Source of the DNA: Cellulomonas sp. NS3
GTDB lineage: Bacteria > Actinomycetota > Actinomycetes > Actinomycetales > Cellulomonadaceae
DNA: 64,000 bases
Direction of reading: 5' to 3'
Assembly: GCF_024757985.1 (NCBI RefSeq)
Contig: NZ_CP103289.1
Location: forward strand, 3,720,001 to 3,784,000
The translations under genes and the position numbers were made by a program. Position 1 is the stretch's first letter. Each line of letters starts with the position of its first letter. Positions 18,785 through 27,267 of the stretch are shown here, piece after piece. The notes beneath the pieces were generated by a model. It was not told where the DNA came from. It did not search any database and saw nothing but the letters and a program-made list of their open reading frames with translations.

Positions 18785-19494
18785 CAGAGGGTGCCCTGCT
18801 CGCCCGCGACGATCTCCGTGATCCGGATGCCGTAGTCCTCGTCGACGACGACGACCTCGCCGCGCGCGACGAGCCGGCCGTTGACCATGATGTCCGCCGG
18901 GCTGCCGGCGGCGCGGTCGAGCTCGAGCACGGCACCGGGCGTCAGCTCGAGGACCTGGCGCACGGGCAGCCGGGTCCGGCCGAGCTCGGCCGTGAGCGTC
19001 ATCTCGACGTCGTAGAGCACGTGCATGCTGGCTCGCTGCGCGGGGACGCCCGGGACCTGCACGACGGCGTTGGGCTCGGCGCGCACGCGCAGCGCGAACC
19101 AGGCCTGCGCGACGCCGTCGCGCTCGAGGGCGAACAGCAGCGCGTCGTCCGCGACCGCGGTCCCGGCCGGCTCGGTGCGGGCCGAGTCGAGCACGCCGGC
19201 GCCGAGCACCGCGCACGCACCCTCGAGGGCCGGGCGCAGCGCGTCGGCGAGCGCGAGCGGCGCTCCGCCGTCGGCGCCCGCGAGCAGAGCGCCGGCGACG
19301 GCCTCCTCCGCGACCAGCACGAGGTCCGCGCTCGGCGAGCCGACGAACGACGCGACGACGGCCGTGGCGGTCGGCGCGGGGCCCGTGCCCGGACGCGCCG
19401 GGACGGCCGTCAGCGGGACGGTCGCAGGCACGAGGCGGGCCACCGCGGTCGCCGCGGCGAGCGCGGTGTCGGTGAGCGTGGCGGTGGGGTTCAT
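18784..19494 (-). CDS. fliN: Flagellar motor switch protein FliN, 236 aa
   Basis: C-ring protein. The last 80 residues are a standard SpoA/FliN domain (VEMTLTAELGRTRLPVRQVL, VNGRLVARGEVVVVDEDYGI, RITEIV). The first 140 residues form an Ala/Val-rich domain that resembles the CheC-like N-terminal part of FliY, though I do not see the phosphatase Glu-Asn motifs. FliN with such an extension is common in Gram-positives. It overlaps the fliM stop by one base (TGATG). Confidence 0.92.
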   Translation of the reverse strand: MNPTATLTDTALAAATAVARLVPATVPLTAVPARPGTGPAPTATAVVASFVGSPSADLVLVAEEAVAGALLAGADGGAPLALADALRPALEGACAVLGAGVLDSARTEPAGTAVADDALLFALERDGVAQAWFALRVRAEPNAVVQVPGVPAQRASMHVLYDVEMTLTAELGRTRLPVRQVLELTPGAVLELDRAAGSPADIMVNGRLVARGEVVVVDEDYGIRITEIVAGEQGTL

Positions 19495-20450
19495 CAGTGG
19501 TTCTCCTCGACGGTGACGACCATGCAGGCGAGCCGGGAACCGTTGTTCCCGGCCGCGGCTCGTGCGAGCACGACCCCGTCGACGACCACGTCCAGCGGCT
19601 TCGTCGTGGGGTGGGACAGGGGCAGGACCTCACCGACGGTGAGGGCGAGGACGTCGCGCGGGCTGACGACGACGGGCGCGAAGCGCACCGACACGTCGAC
19701 CGGCACCTCCTGCACCGCGGCGTCGAGCTCGACGAGGGCGAGGGCGTGCGCGCGGCGCTCGTCGGCGGACCGGGAGTCGGTGCCCTCGCTGGCCCGCAGC
19801 GACGCGAGCAGCAGCTCGGCGGGGAGCATGAACGTCGCGGTGTCCTCGCGCTCGCCCGACGTGAGCGTGAACGTCGCGACGAGCACCGCGTCGGACGCGC
19901 CGACGGCCTGCACGAACTGCGGGTTGTACTGCACCGAGCGGACGCTCACGTCGAGCGGCATCAGCGCGGCGAACGCGTAGGACAGGTCGCCCAGCGCGTG
20001 CTGCAGCAGGTCGCGGACGAGCGTGAGCTCGATCTCGGTGAGCTCGCGGCCGTCGCGCTCGTCGCCGACGCCGTTGCCGCCGAGCAGGTAGTCGATCCAC
20101 ACCATGAGCGCGCTCACGGGCATCTGGACGACGGCCGTCTGGCGCGTCTGCTCGACCGTGCACAGGACCATCGCGGTCGAGGCCGGGAGCGCGCGGACGT
20201 ACTCGTCGTAGGAGTGCAGCGTGACGCCCTCGAACGTGGCGCCCGACATGACCCGCAGGCGCGCCGTGAGCTGCGTGCCCCACTGGCGGGCGAACGTCTC
20301 GAACGCCATCTCGAGCAGCCGGGCGTGCTCGCGGGCGAGCGTCGTCGGCCGGCGGAAGTCGTACGCCTCGGGCTCGTGCGTGCGGTTGCGCCGCTGCGCA
20401 GGGCGCACGGAGGTGGCTGGGGTGTCCTGGACCGTCACGAAAGCACTCAT
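19494..20450 (-). CDS. fliM: Flagellar motor switch protein FliM, 318 aa
   Basis: C-ring protein that binds phospho-CheY. Conserved parts: EAYDFRRPTTLAREHARLLE at the start of the middle domain, FETFARQWGTQLTARL, YDEYVRALP, IDYLLGGNG and a C-terminal SpoA domain (VSVRFAPVVVSPRDVLALTV, then GEVLPLSHPTTKPLDVVVDG). The CheY-binding N-terminus is not recognisable in its usual form. I start at the ATG at 20450; a longer frame upstream has no conserved content. The ribosome binding site is weak. A 156-base gap separates it from fliL. Confidence 0.93.
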   Translation of the reverse strand: MSAFVTVQDTPATSVRPAQRRNRTHEPEAYDFRRPTTLAREHARLLEMAFETFARQWGTQLTARLRVMSGATFEGVTLHSYDEYVRALPASTAMVLCTVEQTRQTAVVQMPVSALMVWIDYLLGGNGVGDERDGRELTEIELTLVRDLLQHALGDLSYAFAALMPLDVSVRSVQYNPQFVQAVGASDAVLVATFTLTSGEREDTATFMLPAELLLASLRASEGTDSRSADERRAHALALVELDAAVQEVPVDVSVRFAPVVVSPRDVLALTVGEVLPLSHPTTKPLDVVVDGVVLARAAAGNNGSRLACMVVTVEENH

Positions 20451-20549
20451 CGGCGGTCCGCGCCGGGATGTGAGGAACTCCGTAGGCCGGCTGGGTGAAC
20501 GTCTCCGCCCACGGCCCGTCATGGGCCGACGCGTGCGGCGGAGCGGTGC

Positions 20550-20567
20550 GGCGCCCTCCATGGCGCC
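20550..20567. other. Small inverted repeat in the fliL-fliM gap
   Basis: The gap 20451-20606 is one of the two longest spaces within the flagellar block. It holds GGCGCC-CTCCAT-GGCGCC, a six-base-pair stem. It is short for a terminator; it may be a weak attenuator or chance in GC-rich DNA. No FliA-type promoter is seen here. Confidence 0.25.
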
Positions 20568-20606
20568 CTGAACGAGCCGGCTGAGGCAGCCGGTGCAGCA
20601 GCGGTG

Positions 20607-21137
20607 CTACTGCGTGACGTAGTTCGTCAGGTAGAGGTCCATCACCTCCCCGTGGTAGGCCTCCTCGATCTCGGCGAGCAGCTCGGCCTTGAGCGCGTCG
20701 CGGGTCGCGGGGTCGGAGACGGCCGCCATGTCACGGCCGGAGAACTTGGCGATCATGAGGTCGACCGCCTTGGAGGGGTCCGGCTCGCCGTGACCGCCCG
20801 CGTCGATGGTCATCTGCAGGCCGAGGCCGATGCGCAGGTAGTGGCCCGCGGCGAGGTTGACGCTGATCGGCTCGACGGTGAGGACCGCCCCCGGCTCGGG
20901 CTCGGGCTCGGCGTGCGCCTCGCCCTCCGTCGCGTGCCCGGGGCCCATCAGGAAGTACCACGCGGCACCGCCGCCGAGCACGAGCACCGCCGCGAGCACG
21001 ATGATCAGGAGCTTCTTCTTGCTCTTCGGCGCGGCCTCCTCCTCGGCGGGCGTCGCGGCCTTGGCCCCGATCTTGCCGCTGGGGTTCTTGGGCGCGATCT
21101 TCCCGGGGGACGACACGACACGCTGCTCGATGGGCAT
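20607..21137 (-). CDS. fliL: Flagellar basal-body-associated protein FliL, 176 aa
   Basis: Single-pass membrane protein that supports the stator. A basic cytoplasmic leader (about 1-42) precedes one helix (KKLLIIVLAAVLVLGGGAAW, about 41-62), then the FliL domain with VNLAAGHYLRIGLGLQMTID, a conserved Asp/Lys-rich middle and the C-terminal VMDLYLTNYVTQ. It follows motB after two bases, so stator genes and fliL are co-translated. Confidence 0.95.
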   Translation of the reverse strand: MPIEQRVVSSPGKIAPKNPSGKIGAKAATPAEEEAAPKSKKKLLIIVLAAVLVLGGGAAWYFLMGPGHATEGEAHAEPEPEPGAVLTVEPISVNLAAGHYLRIGLGLQMTIDAGGHGEPDPSKAVDLMIAKFSGRDMAAVSDPATRDALKAELLAEIEEAYHGEVMDLYLTNYVTQ

Positions 21138-21139
21138 CT

Positions 21140-22117
21140 CTACCCCTCCGTTCCGAGGACGGCCGGCAGGAGGTTGCGGACCTGCTCCGGCGCACTGCTG
21201 AGGATGACGAGGTCGACGCGGCGGTTCGCCGCGAGCGCCTCCGGGCTGTCTCCCGCGACGAGCGGGCGGGCGTCGCCGAAGCCGACGGCCATGATGCGGT
21301 TCCCGGGCATGCCGTCGGCCTCGACGAGGTGCCGGAGCACCTGCGTCGCGCGGTCCGACGACAGCTCCCAGTTGGTCGGGTAGCGGCCCGAGACGGGCAC
21401 CGTGTTCGCGTGCCCCTCGACCGAGACGTTCTCGGGGATCGCGACGAGCGTCGGCCCCGAGACGTCGAGCACGCGGGCTGCGGTCGGCGTGAGCACCGCG
21501 CTCGCCGCCGCGAAGAACACGTCATCGGCCACGAGGCCCATGACGAGCCCGCGCTCGTTGATCCGGAAGCGCACGGTGTCACCGAGCCCGTTCGCGGCGA
21601 GCTGGGCCGCGAGCTGGTCGCGCAGGCCCTGCAGCCGGGCGGCCTCGACCTGCGCCGCCGCGAGCACCTCGGGGTCGACGCCCGGCGGGTCCGGGTCCGC
21701 GGCGACCCGCGGGGGCGACGGGTTGGCGCCCTGCTGGCCGAGGCCCGCGTCGGCGTTCACCATCCCGGCGGTGCCCTCGGCGGCGGACGTCTTCGGCTCG
21801 ATGCTCTGGCCGTCGAGCGTGCCCGACGTGCCGTCGAGGATCGACGGGTTCGAGTTGGTGTTGAACCCGGCCGCGAGCGAGTCCCGCAGCGCGACGTACT
21901 TCTGCTGGTCGACCTGGCTGATCGCGAACAGCACGATGAACAGCGCCATGAGGACCGTGATCATGTCGGAGTAGCTCACGAGCCAGCGCTCGTGGTTGAC
22001 GTGCTCCTCCTCGTGGCCGCCCTTGTGCCTCCGCCGGGGCGCGCTCTTCGTGGCGTGCGCGCTCGAGCCGTGGCTCGACGTCCCGCCCTTCGGGCGCGTC
22101 GCGGCGGGGGCGCTCAC
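21140..22117 (-). CDS. motB: Flagellar stator protein MotB, 325 aa
   Basis: Stator protein that anchors the motor to peptidoglycan and carries the proton-path Asp51 in VSYSDMITVLMALFIVLFAI. A basic leader of about 40 residues comes first. The OmpA-like peptidoglycan-binding domain is at the C-terminus (SVEGHANTVPVSGRYPTNWE, LSSDRATQVLRHL, GFGDARPLV). The start is the GTG at 22117, overlapping the motA stop (GTGA). Confidence 0.96.
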   Translation of the reverse strand: MSAPAATRPKGGTSSHGSSAHATKSAPRRRHKGGHEEEHVNHERWLVSYSDMITVLMALFIVLFAISQVDQQKYVALRDSLAAGFNTNSNPSILDGTSGTLDGQSIEPKTSAAEGTAGMVNADAGLGQQGANPSPPRVAADPDPPGVDPEVLAAAQVEAARLQGLRDQLAAQLAANGLGDTVRFRINERGLVMGLVADDVFFAAASAVLTPTAARVLDVSGPTLVAIPENVSVEGHANTVPVSGRYPTNWELSSDRATQVLRHLVEADGMPGNRIMAVGFGDARPLVAGDSPEALAANRRVDLVILSSAPEQVRNLLPAVLGTEG

Positions 22118-22881
22118 GCCGCTGCCTCGGCCGGGGCCTGCTCGGGCAGGAGGCTGCGCAGGCGCTCGCCGACGAGCCGCGGGTTGGCGCCGGCCTGCAC
22201 CGCGAGGAGCCCCTCGACGGTGACCTCCATCTGCGTGCACTCGAGGTCCGAGATGCGCTTGATGCGGGCACCGATCGGCAGCCACACGACGTTCGCCGAG
22301 AGGATGCCCCACAGCGTCGCGACGAACGCCGCCGCGATCGAGTGGCCCAGCGACGCGGGGTCGGACAGGTTCTCGAGCACGTGGACGAGCGAGATGACGG
22401 TGCCGATGATGCCGATGGTCGGCGCGTAGCCACCCATGTCGGCGAAGTACTTGGCGTGCACGCGGTCCGCGGTGCGCTTCGTGGCGATCCTGTCGTCCAG
22501 GATCGTGCGCAGGTCCTCGGGATCCGTGCCGTCGATCGCGGCCTGGAGCCCGCTGCGCAGGAACGGGTCGTCGATGTCGCGCGCGGCGTCCTCGAGCGCG
22601 AGCAGGCCCTCACGGCGCGCCCGGTCGGCGAGGTCGACGATCGTGTCGACCGCCGCGGACGGGTCCGGGGCCTTGCTGCGCATGGCGCGCGGAACCGCCT
22701 TGAACGACGCGACGACGTCCTTCATCGTGTGGCCGGCGACGCCGACCCCGATCGTGCCGACCCAGACCAGCAGGAGCGGCGCGGGCAGGAAGATGGACAT
22801 CGGGTCGGCGCCCTCGAGGAGCAGCGCGCCGAAGATCGCGACGAACGCGACCACGATGCCGATGAGACCGGCGGGATCCAT
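22114..22881 (-). CDS. motA: Flagellar stator protein MotA, 255 aa
   Basis: Proton-channel partner of MotB. It has four hydrophobic segments, two near the start (LIGIVVAFVAIFGALLLEGA and FLPAPLLLVWVGTIGVGVAG) and two after a cytoplasmic loop (GYAPTIGIIGTVISLVHVLE and IAAAFVATLWGILSANVVWL), with the expected Pro and Gly positions. The start ATG overlaps the flbD stop (ATGA). The length is typical of the Gram-positive form. Confidence 0.97.
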   Translation of the reverse strand: MDPAGLIGIVVAFVAIFGALLLEGADPMSIFLPAPLLLVWVGTIGVGVAGHTMKDVVASFKAVPRAMRSKAPDPSAAVDTIVDLADRARREGLLALEDAARDIDDPFLRSGLQAAIDGTDPEDLRTILDDRIATKRTADRVHAKYFADMGGYAPTIGIIGTVISLVHVLENLSDPASLGHSIAAAFVATLWGILSANVVWLPIGARIKRISDLECTQMEVTVEGLLAVQAGANPRLVGERLRSLLPEQAPAEAAA

Positions 22882-23225
22882 CAGCGGTTCCCCCTCGGGC
22901 GGATCGGGACGGGCTGTGCGAGCGGGGCGTCGTGCGCACCCGTGCGCGGCGACGGGGTCGCGGTGCGCGAGCCGACCTCGTGGAGCGGCGCGTGGGTGGC
23001 GTCCGTGGCGGGGCCGGCGTGCAGGTCCTGCGCGCGGGCCAGCAGCTGCGCGCGGTGCTCGCGGATCGACTCGATGACCTCGGTCATCGACTCCTCGACG
23101 ATGTACTTGGTGCCGTCGATGAGCGTGAGGATGGTGTCCGGTGCGCTGTCGATGCGCAGCAGCAGGTCGGGGTTCACCCCGAACTGAGGCCCGTTGAGGC
23201 GCGTCACGACGATCACAGCCACCAT
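22881..23225 (-). CDS. flbD: FlbD-like flagellar protein, 114 aa
   Basis: The small FlbD family (not the Caulobacter regulator of the same name) is found beside motA in many Gram-positives; its function is unclear. The core is VIVVTRLNGPQFGVNPDLLL, RIDSAPDTILTLIDGTKYIV and EESMTEVIESIREHRAQLLA. A Pro/Ala-rich tail of about 45 residues is added. The start could be the ATG at 23225 or a GTG three codons later that gives the usual VIVVTRLNG beginning. It overlaps motA (ATGA). A 254-base space separates it from flgE. Confidence 0.88.
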   Translation of the reverse strand: MVAVIVVTRLNGPQFGVNPDLLLRIDSAPDTILTLIDGTKYIVEESMTEVIESIREHRAQLLARAQDLHAGPATDATHAPLHEVGSRTATPSPRTGAHDAPLAQPVPIRPRGNR

Positions 23226-23390
23226 CCCTGGTTCTTCTCGACGGGCCCGTCCATGAGCCCTGTCCTTGCCCTGCACCCGAACTGATCGGCACAGGTGCCG
23301 TGCTTGTGAGCCTTCGTGCGCACGCTGAGCCCCCTCTCGCGGGTGGAACCGCTGGTAGCGGCGCTGGACGGTCGTCCGTCTCGCGCACGC

Positions 23391-23440
23391 GGCCCGGCAC
23401 ACGCCCGCCCCGGGAGTCCTGGGACGGGCGAGCACGGGCC
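23391..23440 (-). terminator. Compound hairpin after flgE
   Basis: An outer stem GGCCCG/CGGGCC (23391-23396 with 23435-23440) encloses an imperfect stem at 23402-23430 (CGCCCG with CGGGCG and mostly paired inside, loop GGAGTCC). It starts 40 bases after the flgE stop on the minus strand. It may terminate partly, or protect the hook mRNA, since flbD-motA must still be transcribed. Confidence 0.4.
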
Positions 23441-23479
23441 GCGTGTGCGCCGGACGGACCGGCCTGGGTCGTGGGCGCG

Positions 23480-24664
23480 TCAGCGCTTGAGGTTGACGAG
23501 CTCCTGGAGCAGCTCGTCGGACGTCGTGATGACGCGCGAGTTCGCCTGGAAGCCGCGCTGGGCGACGATGAGGTTGGTGAACTCGCTCGACAGGTCGACG
23601 TTCGACATCTCGAGCGCACCGCCCGCGAGGCTCCCCCGGCCGCCCGTGCCCGCGGCGCCGATCAGCGCGTCGCCCGAGTTCACGCTCGTGCGGTACAGGG
23701 AGCCGCCGGCCTTGGACAGGCCGGCGGGGTTGGTGAAGCTGCCCAGCGCGAGCCTGCCGATGGCCTGCTTGAGCCCGTTGCTGAACGAGCCCGTGATCGT
23801 GCCGTCGGCGGCGAGCGCGAACGACTCGAGCGTCCCGGCGGCGTAGCCGTCCTGGCTCTTCTTGGCGATCGTGTCGACACCCGCGAAGCCCGTGACGGTG
23901 CTCAGGTCGACCGTGACCGCGCCGACCGCGAACGACGTCGGCGACGTGAGGGCGCCGGTGGCGGCGTCGAAGACGAGCGGCGTCGTCGGGTACGTCGCGG
24001 TGCCGTCGGTCGCGGACATCGTCCAGCCCGCCGCACCCTTGGTGAACGTGAGGGCGAGCTCGCGCGCGTTGCCCGTCTCGTCGAACAGCTGCACGACGCG
24101 CTCCATCGTGGTCCCGTCGACCGCGTCGGCCTTGAGGTTGCCGCCGAAGACCGCCTGGGTCGACGCGTTGGCCTCCATGAGCCGGCCTGCGGGCACGCTC
24201 AGGTCGCTCACAGGGCCGTTGGTGTCGATCGCGCCGCCGGGGCCGGCGAGCCAGCCCTGCACGAGCGCGCCCTCGCCGGGCAGGACCATCTGGCCGGTCG
24301 CGTCGAAGTCGAACGACCCGGCGCGCGTGTAGAACGTCTCGGCGCCCTTGCGGACCATGAAGAAGCCGTCGCCCTGGATCATCATGTCGGTGCTGCGGCC
24401 CGTGAGCTGCGAGGCGCCCTGCGTGAAGTTCGTGGTGATGCCGGCGACCTTGACGCCGAGGCCGACCTGCGCGGGGTTCGTGCCACCGTTGCCGGGCTGC
24501 GCGCCGCCGGCGTTCTGCACGACCTGGCTCAGGGTGTCCTGGAACTGGACCTGGGAGGCCTTGAAGCCGGTGGTGTTGACGTTGGCGATGTTGTTGCCGG
24601 TCACGTCGAGCATCGTCTGGTGGCTGCGGAGGCCGGAGATGCCGGAGAAGAGCGAGCGGAGCAT
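23480..24664 (-). CDS. flgE: Flagellar hook protein FlgE, 394 aa
   Basis: Hook subunit. The N-terminal rod/hook domain is clear (MLRSLFSGISGLRSHQTMLD, VTGNNIANVNTTGFKASQ), as is FlgE-type MIQGDGFFMV. The C-terminal domain shows NVDLSSEFTNLIVAQRGFQA and NSRVITTSDELLQELVNLKR. It follows the hook-cap gene flgD after 38 bases. This is the only FlgE/F/G-class gene in the window, so the distal rod may be built differently, or its genes may lie elsewhere. Confidence 0.96.
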   Translation of the reverse strand: MLRSLFSGISGLRSHQTMLDVTGNNIANVNTTGFKASQVQFQDTLSQVVQNAGGAQPGNGGTNPAQVGLGVKVAGITTNFTQGASQLTGRSTDMMIQGDGFFMVRKGAETFYTRAGSFDFDATGQMVLPGEGALVQGWLAGPGGAIDTNGPVSDLSVPAGRLMEANASTQAVFGGNLKADAVDGTTMERVVQLFDETGNARELALTFTKGAAGWTMSATDGTATYPTTPLVFDAATGALTSPTSFAVGAVTVDLSTVTGFAGVDTIAKKSQDGYAAGTLESFALAADGTITGSFSNGLKQAIGRLALGSFTNPAGLSKAGGSLYRTSVNSGDALIGAAGTGGRGSLAGGALEMSNVDLSSEFTNLIVAQRGFQANSRVITTSDELLQELVNLKR

Positions 24665-24702
24665 GGGAGGTCCTTTTCGGTGGTGGGTGCGACGCTCGCG
24701 CG

Positions 24703-25161
24703 TCAGGAGGCCGGGGTGCCGGCGGCCGGGGCCGCCGGGGGTGCTGCGGGCGCGGTGACGCTCGCGACCGAGTCGAGGGGGACCTCCATGTCCCCCACCT
24801 TCACTGCGGGTACGGCGCCGGCGTAGGAGACGGCCGAGACGGTGCCCGTCGCGACCTTCCCGTCGGCGCCGGTGTACGTGACGTCCTTGCCGACGAGGTT
24901 CGCGGCTGCCATGCGCATCTGCAGCGCGAAGCTCTCGCGCGAGGTGGTGGTGAGCTCGATCAGCTGCTCCATCGTCGTCATCTGCGTCGTCTGGGCCATG
25001 AGGTCCGAGCTGTCCATCGGCGAGCTCGGGTCCTGGTTGCGGAGTTGGGTGGTGAGGAGCTGCAGGAAGGCCTGCTTGTCGAGCTCCTTGGTCGCGGCCT
25101 TGACGGGCGGCGTGGCGCCCGTGGCGCTCGCCCCGGACGTGGCGGAGACGGGGATGGTCAC
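24703..25161 (-). CDS. flgD: Flagellar hook-cap protein FlgD, 152 aa
   Basis: Hook assembly scaffold. The FlgD signature is present (LDKQAFLQLLTTQLRNQDPS, SPMDSSDLMAQTTQMTTMEQ), followed by LVGKDVTYTGADGKVATGTV and VKVGDMEVPLDSV. It ends in an Ala/Pro tail and lacks the large C-terminal domains of long FlgD forms, as is usual for short Gram-positive forms. Start: GTG at 25161 with GGGAG six bases upstream. The gap after fliK is 13 bases. Confidence 0.93.
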   Translation of the reverse strand: MTIPVSATSGASATGATPPVKAATKELDKQAFLQLLTTQLRNQDPSSPMDSSDLMAQTTQMTTMEQLIELTTTSRESFALQMRMAAANLVGKDVTYTGADGKVATGTVSAVSYAGAVPAVKVGDMEVPLDSVASVTAPAAPPAAPAAGTPAS

Positions 25162-25174
25162 TGGTGCTCCCTGG

Positions 25175-26578
25175 TCAGGCGAGGAGGTCGAGCGTGCCGG
25201 CCGGGTTGGCGGGCGACGCGGGTCGGGCGGGTACGTCGGAGGCGGCGTCGGACGCCGGGTCGGAGGCGCTGCGGGTGCCAGTGCCCCGTGCGGCGAGCGC
25301 GTCGCGGCGGGCGTCGCCCTGCGCGCCGGCCTGCTGACCGGCGTCGCGCGAGCCGAGCTGCAGGTCGGCGTCGAGGCCGGCCGACGCGAGGTCCCGGCGC
25401 AGGTCCGCGAGCGAGCCCTTGAGTGCCTCGCGGGCCTGGTCCGTCGCGCCGAGCAGCTCGATGCGGACGGCGTCGGGCGTGATGTGCGCGACGACGCGGA
25501 CCGGGCCGAAGTGCTCGGGGTCGACCGCGAGCGTGAGCACGTGCTGCCCGGCGCCGAGGCCGCGCACCGAGGCCAGCCGCGCGCCGAGCTGCTCGGCGAG
25601 CGGGACCTGCGGGGCCGACGCCGCGGGTGCCTGCTCCGCACCGCGCGTCGCGGCCGGCGCGGCCGTGGCGGCCGTGGCGTCGGGGGCGACGACCCCGCCG
25701 GCCGCCGGGGCGACGGGCTGCGGGGCTCCGGCGGGGGCGGGGGTCACGGTCACCGGGAGCGCCGGGGGCGCGGAGGAGTCGCGGGCCGCGCGGGGGTCGG
25801 CGGTGGCGGCGAGGTCCGTCGCGGGCGAGGCCGTGCCCGCGGTCGCGGCGTCGGCGGTGCGCGCGGGCTCCGTCGCGGGAGCCGCCGCCGCGGTGGGCCC
25901 GAGGGTCGCGGAGGCTGTGGTGGCCGGCGCGGCGGCGTCCGCCGTCGGGGCGGGCGTGGTCGCGGCGGGCGCCGTCCCGGGGGCGGTGCGCACGACGGCG
26001 TCACCGGAGGGCGCGCTGCCGGCCGGGGCGGGCTCGCCCGGACGCCCGGCGGCGGCCGTCACTGCGGCGGCGGGTGCCGTCGCCTCCGCCGCGGCGGTCC
26101 CGGGCACGACCGACGTGCCGGGCGCCACCGTGCCGGCGGTCTCGGCGGCGCCGGCCGTGGCCGCGGCGGCCGCGGCGAGCTGGAGCGCCGCCGCCGTCGC
26201 GTCGAGCGCGACCTGCTGCGTCTGCGGGGCCGCCGCCGTGCCGGCGTCCGTGGGGCCGGTGCCGTCCGCGACCACCGTGGCGTCCGCGGTCCCGGTCGCG
26301 GGTGCCGTCGAGCCGGTCGCCGCGGCGTCGGCCGTGGTCGCGTCGGCCGGGCGGCCCTGCGGCTCGGCCGAGCGGGTCGTCCCGCCGGACCGGGTGGACG
26401 CGGGCTCCCCCGTCGGCCGCGTGCGCGGGCCGCCGTCGTCGGTGCGTGCAGGCCGGTCGCCGAGCTGGCTGCGGAGCACCTGGTCGAACGCGTCGCGCGA
26501 CGGGGCGGTGCTCGTGCGGGCGGGGCCCCGCGTGCTGCTCGGGGCGGCGGACGCGCTCGCCGTGGTCAGCGCGGTCAT
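25175..26578 (-). CDS. fliK: Hook-length control protein FliK, 467 aa
   Basis: Secreted molecular ruler. The first 325 residues or so are extremely rich in Ala, Thr, Pro and Gly with little conserved content. The C-terminal FliK domain is recognised by LGAGQHVLTLAVDPEHFGPV and RVVAHITPDAVRIELLGATD, the Leu-x-Pro-x-x-Leu-Gly type region, then a tail rich in Arg/Ala. The start ATG overlaps the NlpC/P60 gene stop (ATGA). Low-complexity composition makes the N-terminal sequence a poor search query. Confidence 0.9.
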   Translation of the reverse strand: MTALTTASASAAPSSTRGPARTSTAPSRDAFDQVLRSQLGDRPARTDDGGPRTRPTGEPASTRSGGTTRSAEPQGRPADATTADAAATGSTAPATGTADATVVADGTGPTDAGTAAAPQTQQVALDATAAALQLAAAAAATAGAAETAGTVAPGTSVVPGTAAAEATAPAAAVTAAAGRPGEPAPAGSAPSGDAVVRTAPGTAPAATTPAPTADAAAPATTASATLGPTAAAAPATEPARTADAATAGTASPATDLAATADPRAARDSSAPPALPVTVTPAPAGAPQPVAPAAGGVVAPDATAATAAPAATRGAEQAPAASAPQVPLAEQLGARLASVRGLGAGQHVLTLAVDPEHFGPVRVVAHITPDAVRIELLGATDQAREALKGSLADLRRDLASAGLDADLQLGSRDAGQQAGAQGDARRDALAARGTGTRSASDPASDAASDVPARPASPANPAGTLDLLA

Positions 26579-27267
26579 GCGGTCACCCCCGCGAGCCGGG
26601 CGAACGCCGCAGCGTCGGCGGCGGCTCCCTGGGCGGTCGTGGTGGCGCTCACCGGCGCTGCTCCTTCTGCTGGCAGGACCCGACGGATCGCCGTCGGGGT
26701 CGTGTACACGTCGCGGACGGTGACGTCCTTGCCGGGCTTCGGTGCGTCGACCATCCGGCCGTCGCCCGCGTAGATGCCGATGTGCGTCCCGCCGCCGAAG
26801 ACGAGCAGGTCGCCCGGCCGCGCGTCGTCGAGCGAGGCCACCGGGGTGCCCATGCCCATCTGCTGGCGCGCGGTGCGCGGGACGTCGGTCACCCCGAGGT
26901 CGGCGAGCGCGCGGAGCACGAGGCCCGAGCAGTCGAGCCCGCCCTCGGCAAGCGACTCCCCGCCCCACACGTACGGCGTGCCCACGTACTTCCTGGCGGC
27001 CTCGACGAGGCTCGCGCCGGTGGGTCCGGACGCGGGGGTCGCGGGGGCCGGCGCCGGCACGGCGGCCGTGCCCGCGGTCGCGAGGCCCAGCGAGCCCGCG
27101 TCGACCCCGAGCGCGGCGAGCGCGGAGGCGAAGGTCGCGTCGGACGTGCCGGTCGTGGCGCCCGTGGTCGGCGCGACGGCCGGCGTCGCGGTGCGCACGA
27201 CCGGCTGCGGCGCGACGAGGCGGCCGAGCTCGCTCATGCGGGCCTGGACGGCGGCGATCCCGGTCAC
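26575..27267 (-). CDS. NlpC/P60 peptidoglycan hydrolase in the flagellar block, 230 aa
   Basis: Predicted cysteine endopeptidase cutting peptide cross-links in peptidoglycan. An N-terminal part (1-80) is Ala/Thr/Pro-rich and has no obvious signal peptide. The NlpC/P60 domain (about 85-200) shows VGTPYVWGGESLAEGGLDCS with catalytic Cys113, then His162 in GGGTHIGIYAG. It lies between fliJ and fliK with four-base overlaps on both sides (GTGA, ATGA). Its place and lack of a signal peptide suggest export by the flagellar apparatus and local wall opening for the rod, the job done in Proteobacteria by FlgJ. That role is inferred. Confidence 0.9.
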   Translation of the reverse strand: MTGIAAVQARMSELGRLVAPQPVVRTATPAVAPTTGATTGTSDATFASALAALGVDAGSLGLATAGTAAVPAPAPATPASGPTGASLVEAARKYVGTPYVWGGESLAEGGLDCSGLVLRALADLGVTDVPRTARQQMGMGTPVASLDDARPGDLLVFGGGTHIGIYAGDGRMVDAPKPGKDVTVRDVYTTPTAIRRVLPAEGAAPVSATTTAQGAAADAAAFARLAGVTA

